The notes beneath the pieces were generated by a model that was given only the letters and a program-made list of their open reading frames with translations, ran no database searches and was not told the origin of the DNA. Both the position numbers and the translations under genes were made by a program. DNA of 5,743 bases from Verrucomicrobiota bacterium (GTDB lineage: Bacteria > Verrucomicrobiota > Verrucomicrobiia > Verrucomicrobiales > DEV007): positions 1-5,743 of the forward strand of contig JAHDCN010000133.1 in assembly GCA_020629815.1 (NCBI GenBank), in the 5' to 3' direction. Shown here in pieces: positions 1 through 4,791 of the stretch; the first letter of the stretch is position 1, and every line of letters starts with the position of its first letter.

Positions 1-535
1 CAATTGGCTTGGCCCCTTTTCCGGCTCCGAGAATATCGCGGATCACTCCGCCGATTCCGGTATTCGCACCGGCGTAGGGCTCGATCGCACTCGGGTGATT
101 GTGAGTCTCCGCCTTCAGGCAGATCGCCTTGTCCTCATCGAGCTTGATGAAGCCGGCGTTGTCGTGAAACGCAGAGAGCACGAAGCCCGGTTTCGAATCG
201 AAAATGCGCTGCGACACATCGTGGATGTAGGTCTTAAAAAGCGAATTTACCTGCTCCGCTTCGCCATCCAGGGAATGGGAAATATCTGCTCCGAAAATCC
301 GGTGCTTGCAGTGCTCACTCCAGGTTTGGGCGATCACTTCCAACTCCACATCGGTAGGCTCGCGTTCCCATTCGCGGTAAATTTCCTGAACCGCCAGCAT
401 ATCTTCGCGGGACAGGGAAAGCTTCAGGAACTCACTCAGCTCAAGCAGCCGGTCGCCATCGAGATCGGAAATTTTCAATCGGCGGAAATGATCTGCCGGA
501 GCTTCGGCGATCTGGTCGAGAATAGTTTCAGACAT
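1..535 (-). CDS. purL: Phosphoribosylformylglycinamidine (FGAM) synthase, synthetase subunit, N-terminal part
   Basis: This is the first 178 codons of PurL; the gene continues past the left edge. PurL converts FGAR plus ATP and an ammonia source (glutamine via PurQ or a fused glutaminase domain) to FGAM in cytoplasmic purine synthesis. I translated the minus strand from the ATG at 533-535. The reading frame is open to position 1. Diagnostic motifs are AQTWSEHCKHRIF (residues 69-81) and KAETHNHPSAIEPYAGA (141-157), followed by a glycine-rich TGIGGVIRD segment (159-167) and GAGKGAKPI. The histidines in the SEHC and ETHNHPSA motifs correspond to the active-site region of the family. Spacing between the two motifs, with the SLFK segment at 98-101, resembles large PurL proteins (E. 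coli type) more than the compact Bacillus/Thermotoga type. The N-terminus begins with a short linker-like helix region and lacks a PurS domain, which is supplied by the upstream gene. No Shine-Dalgarno sequence is visible before the ATG. Confidence 0.93.
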   Translation of the reverse strand, partial: MSETILDQIAEAPADHFRRLKISDLDGDRLLELSEFLKLSLSREDMLAVQEIYREWEREPTDVELEVIAQTWSEHCKHRIFGADISHSLDGEAEQVNSLFKTYIHDVSQRIFDSKPGFVLSAFHDNAGFIKLDEDKAICLKAETHNHPSAIEPYAGANTGIGGVIRDILGAGKGAKPI

Positions 536-572
536 GTTGTGTGCGTGTGGGATAGAACGTTGGGTTCGGTTC

Positions 573-1016
573 TCAGATCACCTTCCAGTTGTGAACGGCA
601 CCATTGCAGATATCGCGAATGAACCGCTTTGAAAGATCCCGTTCCGTTTCACCAAAAACATAAATGCGCTGGCGAATCTCCAGCTTTTCGATCGAAAATT
701 CCGGATCAGAAATTCCACGGTAGTATTCGAGCACCGTTTCCTTCTCCAAATCAAGAGCACCCGGTTTCATGCCATAATCGAGAGCAAATACAAACCCGCT
801 CAGCGCAGCGTCGTCGCCCTTGTGAAAAGCCTGACTCACATCGTCATACAAGGTGTCGCGAACGAAACCGGTCAGCGCAATTTCCGATCCGTCGAAGTCG
901 AACTCATATCGACGCGTATGACGAAAAGTCAGGCCGTCAGCAACCGGCTCATAAAGAAGAGAATTGGCCGGGGCAGGCTCAATGTAACGGTCGCTGATTT
1001 CGAAGAACTCGCGCAT
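573..1016 (-). CDS. purS: PurS-like subunit of FGAM synthase (147 aa, possibly tandem PurS)
   Basis: This protein probably supplies the PurS function that bridges PurL and PurQ in the FGAM synthase complex. The C-terminal half (about residues 76-147) has the PurS pattern: a strand, then KPGALDLEKETV (84-95), matching the family's PG..D.....V start of the first helix, then RIYVFGETERDLSKRFIRDI (117-136), and a final NPV..W-like ending, GAVHNWKVI. PurS proteins are usually about 80-90 residues, so this one is nearly double. The N-terminal half is not a recognised domain, but residues 35-64 can be aligned with 115-144 (FVRD....V...F against FIRD....V..W), suggesting a degenerate second PurS unit. 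The gene lies 37 bp upstream of purL on the same strand, in a different frame, so co-transcription is likely. The assignment rests on motif reading and context; the symbol is used in that sense. The ATG start has no good ribosome binding site. Confidence 0.68.
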   Translation of the reverse strand: MREFFEISDRYIEPAPANSLLYEPVADGLTFRHTRRYEFDFDGSEIALTGFVRDTLYDDVSQAFHKGDDAALSGFVFALDYGMKPGALDLEKETVLEYYRGISDPEFSIEKLEIRQRIYVFGETERDLSKRFIRDICNGAVHNWKVI

Positions 1017-1037
1017 GTAAGAAAAGTTAACTTCTTA

Positions 1038-1065
1038 GGTCTAGGCACGATTGGAAGCGAGTCAA
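1038..1065 (-). promoter_or_regulatory. Possible sigma-70-type promoter for purS-purL
   Basis: Read on the minus strand, TTGACT (1060-1065) matches the -35 consensus at five of six positions. TAGACC (1038-1043) follows after a 16-bp spacer as a poor -10 (three of six). It would start transcription just upstream of the purS-like ATG at 1016, leaving a short leader. The weak -10 makes this only a candidate. Confidence 0.25.
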
Positions 1066-1167
1066 CCAACCAACAGGGGAAATACAAAAATTCTCCCTAA
1101 TGTTTCAGAAAAAGCTGTGTGAGTCGTGAAAGTCGGGATTTCCACAATTTGACCAACCCGCAGGTAC

Positions 1168-1204
1168 AAAAAAAGAGCAGCCCGATTGGACTGCTCGTTT
1201 TTCG
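1168..1204 (-). terminator. Intrinsic terminator of the small YRG gene, possibly bidirectional
   Basis: The arms GAGCAGCCC (1175-1183) and GGACTGCTC (1188-1196) form a nine-step stem with one mismatch around a GATT loop. On the minus strand the stem is followed directly by seven T residues (complement of 1168-1174), an ideal rho-independent signal about 45 bp after the stop of the 1243-1449 gene. On the plus strand the stem is followed by G and five T residues (1198-1202), so it could also stop plus-strand transcription. It separates the small gene from the purS-purL unit. Confidence 0.85.
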
Positions 1205-1242
1205 TTGAGAACCTCGGTTCCCTGATGAATCGAATGATTCTC

Positions 1243-1449
1243 TTATACTTCCGCTTCGAAAGAAGCTCCGCGGAAAGTGATTGTGCGGCGGCGGCGCTCT
1301 CTTGGAGCGTTTACTGAAGCTTCAGCAGTAACGCCACGGTATTGCACCAGACGAGTTCCTTGCTGCTGCTCAAGCTGGCTGACACGTTTTTCGCTCAGCT
1401 CAGATCTCAGGGCGCTTACTCCGCGGTAGGTAATTACTTGGTCTTTCAT
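1243..1449 (-). CDS. Small YRG-repeat protein (68 aa, DUF4278-like)
   Basis: The function is unknown. The 68-residue product has three similar motifs: VITYRGVSA (5-13), LVQYRGVTA (34-42) and TITFRGASF (56-64), each a short strand ending in [YF]RG followed by a small residue. Between the first two is a charged, probably helical stretch (about 14-30, rich in E, K and Q). Before the third lies a basic run, RERRRR (50-55). There is no signal peptide or membrane segment, so a cytoplasmic location is expected. The [YF]RG motif at the protein start and again near the end recalls DUF4278, a short uncharacterised domain common in cyanobacteria; this link is from memory of the family pattern, not a search. 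Coding status is supported by the internal repeats, a strong terminator after the stop and a sigma-54-like promoter placed to give a leader of about 42 nt. The start lacks a Shine-Dalgarno sequence. The basic run could contact nucleic acid, but that is speculation. Confidence 0.8.
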   Translation of the reverse strand: MKDQVITYRGVSALRSELSEKRVSQLEQQQGTRLVQYRGVTAEASVNAPRERRRRTITFRGASFEAEV

Positions 1450-1501
1450 AATATTTTTCTGTGGTTGGTTAGTTAGAATTTTGATTTCGCATTCCTGTTA
1501 T

Positions 1502-1518
1502 TGCATCTAGCGTGCCAA
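1502..1518 (-). promoter_or_regulatory. Sigma-54 (RpoN) -24/-12 promoter of the YRG small gene
   Basis: On the minus strand the 17 bases read TTGGCACGCTAGATGCA. The sigma-54 consensus is YTGGCACGRNNNTTGCW: all constrained positions match except the R and the first T of TTGC. The invariant GG and GC doublets are present with the required 10-bp spacing. The predicted transcription start is near 1491, giving a leader of about 42 nt before the ATG at 1449. The site is intergenic and in the right orientation, which makes chance less likely. It implies dependence on an AAA+ enhancer-binding activator; none is encoded in the window. Confidence 0.62.
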
Positions 1519-1550
1519 CTTCTTCCCCCCAAAACTCAACGATCTGATAA

Positions 1551-1564
1551 TCATAGACTTATGA
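1551..1564. promoter_or_regulatory. Inverted repeat TCATA-N4-TATGA
   Basis: A perfect 5-bp inverted repeat, TCATA GACT TATGA, lies about 60-73 bp upstream of the predicted sigma-54 start. It may be a protein-binding site, for example for the activator or a bending protein. It is short enough to be chance in AT-rich intergenic DNA. Confidence 0.25.
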
Positions 1565-1577
1565 AACATCAGTTTTA

Positions 1578-1631
1578 TTACCAGGGTTCATTTCGGTAAA
1601 TACCTAACCGTTATTCGGTAAAAAATTTACC
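1578..1631. promoter_or_regulatory. Cluster of GGTAA/TTACC half-sites, candidate activator (enhancer) or operator region
   Basis: TTCGGTAAA occurs twice (1592-1600 and 1614-1622), spaced 22 bp, about two helical turns. Each copy also begins an inverted repeat: GGTAAATACC (1595-1604) and GGTAAAAAATTTACC (1617-1631, perfect 6-bp arms). A further TTACC lies at 1578-1582. Relative to the predicted sigma-54 start near 1491, the two palindromes lie at about -104 to -113 and -126 to -140, a usual range for enhancer-binding proteins. The same region lies 70-125 bp upstream of the plus-strand transglutaminase gene, so it could instead, or also, regulate that gene. The rest of the 1450-1701 gap shows no convincing sigma-70 promoter. 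Confidence 0.5.
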
Positions 1632-1701
1632 AATTTTGCAGATTTTTGCGGTTTCTTGCTGAATCAAAGTCGCCTTCGGCTACGTTTGCGGCCCGGAACT
1701 C

Positions 1702-2574
1702 ATGCGACTCTCCATTCGCCATAAAACGACATACTTTTACAGCCTTCCTGCCCGGTCGAATATCAATGAACTGAGGCTGGCTCCGGAAGAAACTGATCGT
1801 CAAAAGCCCGGCGAACTGGAAATCACCGTAGATCCTGAGGCGAAGCTCTGGCACAGTCGCGATCTTTTTGGCAACCTGGTTCACTCTTTCGAGGTCGAGG
1901 AAAAGCACAATCAGCTGAGCGTCCTCGCCGAATCAGATGTCGAAACAGTTCCACCCGACCTGTCTCTGCGCGATCGAGCTTATGATCTTCCGTTTGGCCA
2001 ATCCGCCGATGCGGTGAAGCCGGACAAAACCAAGCGCGAATTTTCGATCGATTCGACGTTTGTGAAAAAGAACCCCGAAATCTGGAAAGAGGCGATCGAT
2101 CTTCAATATGACGTTGGCGAAAGCTGGGGAGAGTTTATTGAAGGAGTCAGCCGATACATTTTTGAAAACTGCCAGTACTCTGAGCAAACTGTCCACTCCA
2201 TGACCACAGCTGCCGAAGTGCAGGAAAGAAAGTCAGGAACCTGTCAGGACTTTTCCCACCTGATGGTTGGCTACTGTCGCGCCCTCGGCATACCAGCGCG
2301 CTACATCAGCGGATACCTATATGATCCGGGCCTTGATGGACCCGGAAAAAATGAATTCATCGGCGCCGAGATGACCCATGCCTGGACCGAGGTCCATGTG
2401 CCCGGGGTTGGCTGGATTGGTATTGATCCCACCAACTGCAAATGGGTCGATGAACACTATGTCTCTGCCGCTTTTGGCCGCGACTACCACGATGTAGCAC
2501 CAATTCGCGGCAGCTTGTTAGGCGGTGGACCAGAGCGGGACCTCGAAGTCGAGGTCAGCGTGCGTAAGAAATGA
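1702..2574 (+). CDS. Transglutaminase-like cysteine peptidase family protein
   Basis: This 290-residue protein is full length for the bacterial transglutaminase-like family. Residues 1-80 match the Bact_transglu_N domain, with the typical opening MRLSIRHKTTYFYSLP and the segment NELRLAP. The papain-like core follows: catalytic Cys181 in SGTCQDFSHLMVGYCRALGIPAR, here spanning residues 178-200, then His226 in MTHAWTEVHVPG and Asp242 in WIGIDPTN. All three catalytic residues are present, so it should be an active amidase, protease or cross-linking enzyme; the substrate is unknown. No signal peptide is visible, so it is probably cytoplasmic. Relatives often sit beside alpha-E domain and circularly permuted ATP-grasp genes in a putative peptide-ligase locus; neither is present here, where the gene stands alone. 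The start is chosen because the family begins at this point; no Shine-Dalgarno sequence precedes it. It ends 3 bp before the stop codon of the convergent metallohydrolase gene. Confidence 0.93.
   Translation: MRLSIRHKTTYFYSLPARSNINELRLAPEETDRQKPGELEITVDPEAKLWHSRDLFGNLVHSFEVEEKHNQLSVLAESDVETVPPDLSLRDRAYDLPFGQSADAVKPDKTKREFSIDSTFVKKNPEIWKEAIDLQYDVGESWGEFIEGVSRYIFENCQYSEQTVHSMTTAAEVQERKSGTCQDFSHLMVGYCRALGIPARYISGYLYDPGLDGPGKNEFIGAEMTHAWTEVHVPGVGWIGIDPTNCKWVDEHYVSAAFGRDYHDVAPIRGSLLGGGPERDLEVEVSVRKK
2539..2556. repeat. Perfect 7-bp inverted repeat near the convergent 3' ends
   Basis: GACCTCG AAGT CGAGGTC is a perfect stem-loop within the last codons of the transglutaminase gene (encoding part of DLEVEV). 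It also lies 22 bp beyond the stop of the minus-strand metallohydrolase gene. There is no T-run on either side, so it is not a classical terminator, but it could mark or protect the 3' ends of both transcripts. Confidence 0.4.
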
Positions 2575-2577
2575 GAC

Positions 2578-4542
2578 CTAGTTTGAGGACGCCCGAAATC
2601 GCTCCACTGGCTGCTCGGTTGGCCAACCCAATCGAAAATCTCTTTCGCCGAAACGACCGCTCGTACGCCAGAAAATATCTTTCGGATACCACCACGATCC
2701 TTTAACCAGCGGCGGTCGAATCGTCGCGTGCTCCACGTCGGCGCCATAGCCCCAAAGATTCAGCTCCGTTTCGTGCGCCAGCAATTTCGCCGCAGACAGG
2801 GAATGGCTCAGCGGATTCTCCTTTTCAAAACGCACCGCATCAGATCGCAGCGTTCGTTTGTTTGTCCTCACGCGAACCGAATACCAGCCTGTCTCCAATA
2901 CCTGAGCATCCCCCTGAAAATGTTGCGGAGTCTCGGGAGCAGGATGCCAAATGTGCCCATCACTATAATTATCCCACATTCCGGTGACCGGAATCTTTCC
3001 GTCAGAAGGTAACTGATTCCCCGCCTTCGATTCATAGCTTTTCCAGACCTCTCCATCGCGCAGCAGCTCGACTTCCTTAATTTTTTCCGGTGCTCGAACG
3101 GTGGCAATCACATGAGCAAAAAAGTTTCGGCTCAAGTCAGCGAATCGTGTCGCGTTGGAAATCTCAAATAGAATAGCTGCCGCCGGATCTTTGGCTGCTT
3201 TTTTCCTTCCCTCGAAAAAAACCGGGCTGGTGAGACACCATTTTCCGTTCACGTCCTGCACCCTGGCATTCACCCAGCAATCCCGATCTGCCGGAATCTC
3301 CAACGTTCCCTCAAATTTCAAGCTCCCCAATTGTTCCCGCACATCCCAGGCGATCTTTCGCTCACCATTCAGGTAAATCCCTGCCGATTGCACCTTGGCC
3401 AGACTTTCCACCTCCAATCGCACCTTTGCCGGATAACCCGGAACTTTCATCGTATCTCCCGGTCCGGCTTCACCGATCGATAGAAAGGCAAACAACGGCC
3501 CGCCATTTGTCGCCATTGTCCTGCCACGCCTCATCGCATCGACAAAGGCAGCGTAGTCATGGCGGTCAGCGCGGCAATACACCCGATTGTCTCCCGGCGT
3601 TGGAGTATTATCCCGGCCGAGGGCTGCATCCGTATGACCACTCACGCCGATACGGGCACCGGCATTCAACATTGCAAACCACAGCAACTCGGTGTGATTG
3701 GCATCCACATCCAGCAAGTGAGCCGTCTGTCCGGAAATCGCGTCTGACCACGCTTCAGCGGCCCCCATCCAGTGCAACTGATGACGCGGCATCAGCGCAT
3801 GAGTATGGATCACTGCCCCACCCCGTTTGTGCACTTCGGCAAAAATCGCCTGCGCCGGCAGCGGGCGTTTAATCAAGTTCTCATAAAATGACTCTTCAAA
3901 AGGCTCAAATAACCCCGCAGGATTCAAATGCCCGACGTACGGACCCGGCCGAATCTCACCGCAATGCCGAACCGCAAAGTCCGGACGATTCAGGGCCTCC
4001 AGTTGATCATAGGAAACATTTGAACCTGCTTCGGTGATGAAACTCAAACCATTCGCCCGCGCCTGTAGAACTGCATAGCTCAGGTCCGTTTTGATCGGAG
4101 TATGCTCATCATGCTTGGCATGGACATGATTGTCTCCGCCATACCAACCGCGCTCCTCCAGAGAAATCCAGCGAAACAACTCCGCCTTGATCTCTACCCG
4201 GTGCCCTTCCGGAATCTCAAAAGAAAAATCCAGCGGGACATACTCCGGCCCGCGCGAAATATGAAACTCCGTCTTCCCGGCAGGCACTTTCACCAGCGTT
4301 TCACCATCGGCAAAAAATCGCCCATCCTTGTAAACATTCCGACCGGATCCATCGGCGAATTTTCCGTCTGATCCCTTCACGATGATCCGAAACGGGATCA
4401 ACTGCCCGCCTGCCTGATCAGACACTGTAATCCGGCATTCCGCACCTTCTTCGACTTTTCCCGCCTCAGATTTGGCGTTCCAAACACTCTCATTGGCCGC
4501 CGCCGAAGCAGTCAGAAAACAGAAGAACAAAAAGCGAAGCAT
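2578..4542 (-). CDS. Exported PHP-domain metallohydrolase, CehA/McbA-like
   Basis: This 654-residue protein starts with a signal peptide (MLRFLFFCFLTASAAA, likely cleavage after residue 16), so it should be exported; Cys8 is not in a lipobox. Residues about 20-130 look like an all-beta N-terminal region. The PHP-like metal-binding domain follows: GGDNHVHAKHD (135-145, the HxH motif with His139 and His141), ITEAGSN (169-174), CGEIRPG (194-200), VGHLN (203-207), IHTHA (245-249) and VSGHTDA (300-306). These match the pattern of CehA/McbA-type hydrolases, metal-dependent enzymes acting on ester, amide or carbamate bonds; the natural substrate here is unknown. Residues about 350-445 resemble a beta-sandwich, and the last 200 residues I cannot assign. 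In the final segment, WWYP, FWRT and GWP motifs suggest a compact aromatic-rich fold. The ATG is immediately preceded by AGGGG, too close to be a standard ribosome binding site; an upstream ATG (4555-4557) meets a stop at once. The gene is convergent with the transglutaminase gene and divergent from the membrane-protein genes. Confidence 0.88.
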   Translation of the reverse strand: MLRFLFFCFLTASAAANESVWNAKSEAGKVEEGAECRITVSDQAGGQLIPFRIIVKGSDGKFADGSGRNVYKDGRFFADGETLVKVPAGKTEFHISRGPEYVPLDFSFEIPEGHRVEIKAELFRWISLEERGWYGGDNHVHAKHDEHTPIKTDLSYAVLQARANGLSFITEAGSNVSYDQLEALNRPDFAVRHCGEIRPGPYVGHLNPAGLFEPFEESFYENLIKRPLPAQAIFAEVHKRGGAVIHTHALMPRHQLHWMGAAEAWSDAISGQTAHLLDVDANHTELLWFAMLNAGARIGVSGHTDAALGRDNTPTPGDNRVYCRADRHDYAAFVDAMRRGRTMATNGGPLFAFLSIGEAGPGDTMKVPGYPAKVRLEVESLAKVQSAGIYLNGERKIAWDVREQLGSLKFEGTLEIPADRDCWVNARVQDVNGKWCLTSPVFFEGRKKAAKDPAAAILFEISNATRFADLSRNFFAHVIATVRAPEKIKEVELLRDGEVWKSYESKAGNQLPSDGKIPVTGMWDNYSDGHIWHPAPETPQHFQGDAQVLETGWYSVRVRTNKRTLRSDAVRFEKENPLSHSLSAAKLLAHETELNLWGYGADVEHATIRPPLVKGSWWYPKDIFWRTSGRFGERDFRLGWPTEQPVERFRASSN

Positions 4543-4587
4543 CCCCTATTTCAGCATGGCTCAGCCTTCTCATCAATGAAATTACAT

Positions 4588-4614
4588 ACCGACTCAGCGC
4601 TCCAAAAACCGACT
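4588..4614. repeat. Direct repeat ACCGACT in the divergent intergenic region
   Basis: ACCGACTCA (4588-4596) and ACCGACTGA (4608-4616) share seven bases and start exactly 20 bp apart, about two helical turns. They lie between the divergent metallohydrolase gene and the membrane-protein genes, where a regulator dimer could bind. No clear -35/-10 pair was found on either strand of this 119-bp gap. Confidence 0.3.
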
Positions 4615-4661
4615 GATCTTGTAATGGCTGCTTGTTTACCTCGTCCCTACTGTCGCAGCGT

Positions 4662-4751
4662 ATGATTGAGACAATTCTTCTGGTAATCCTGTTATGGACC
4701 GTGTCTTATTTTATCGGTTCATTTCTCACCCGTGACGTCAGGGACTCCTGA
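4662..4751 (+). CDS. Possible single-helix membrane microprotein (29 aa)
   Basis: A 29-codon ATG-to-TGA frame encodes MIETILLVILLWTVSYFIG followed by SFLTRDVRDS. Residues 4-22 are almost entirely hydrophobic and would form one transmembrane helix. The short C-terminal tail is charged with two Arg, so it would tend to stay in the cytoplasm. The frame lies 40 bp upstream of the AI-2E-family permease gene on the same strand, and its stop codon lies in the hairpin at 4729-4758. It could be a real microprotein acting on or with the permease, a leader peptide, or a chance frame. No Shine-Dalgarno sequence is visible, and I know of no named family for it. Confidence 0.35.
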   Translation: MIETILLVILLWTVSYFIGSFLTRDVRDS

Positions 4752-4772
4752 CCACGGGTTAACGATTTTTTT
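4729..4772 (+). terminator. Strong hairpin with downstream T-run before the permease gene
   Basis: CCCGTG (4729-4734) pairs with CACGGG (4753-4758), and GTCAGG (4737-4742) pairs with CCTGAC (4747-4752). This gives a 12-bp stem with a two-base bulge (AC) and a GACT loop. Seven T residues (4766-4772) follow, but after a seven-base gap, so termination efficiency is uncertain. Only the plus strand has a T-run. An outer pairing of GGTTCA (4716-4721) with TGAACC (4772-4777) would enclose the whole element and tie up the T-run. That suggests either a terminator of the 29-codon frame or a switchable 5'-leader structure for the permease gene. Confidence 0.55.
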
Positions 4773-4791
4773 GAACCAGGAACCGCATACC

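Noticed and set aside
536..572. Possible frameshift joining the PurS-like protein and PurL into one gene
   Set aside because: The two frames differ, but purS ends naturally after the expected last PurS strand and purL has its own ATG with a sensible N-terminus after 37 noncoding bases. Gene separation is the simpler reading.
95..622. Long plus-strand open frame of 175 codons
   Set aside because: It runs antisense through purL and into the purS-like gene. Its translation has no recognisable motif, while the minus strand gives unmistakable PurL motifs.
1017..1167. Purine riboswitch or other structured leader upstream of purS-purL
   Set aside because: No conserved riboswitch core or convincing long-range pairing was seen in this short region.
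1209..1240. Small hairpins GAACC-TC-GGTTC and GAATC-GAAT-GATTC after the YRG gene
   Set aside because: The stems are only 4-5 bp with no T-run of their own; the strong hairpin at 1175-1196 explains termination.
1656..1678. Second sigma-54-like site upstream of the transglutaminase gene (CGGCTACGTTTGCGG area)
   Set aside because: The GG to GC spacing is 8 rather than 10, so it does not fit the consensus.
3426..3872. Plus-strand open frame of 148 codons
   Set aside because: It is antisense to the core metal-binding domain of the metallohydrolase. The product is rich in S, H, R and P, typical of a shadow frame.
4495..4542. Lipoprotein signal on the exported hydrolase (Cys8)
   Set aside because: The residues before Cys8 (LFF) do not fit a lipobox, and the cysteine lies inside the hydrophobic core; AAA before residue 17 fits ordinary signal peptidase cleavage.
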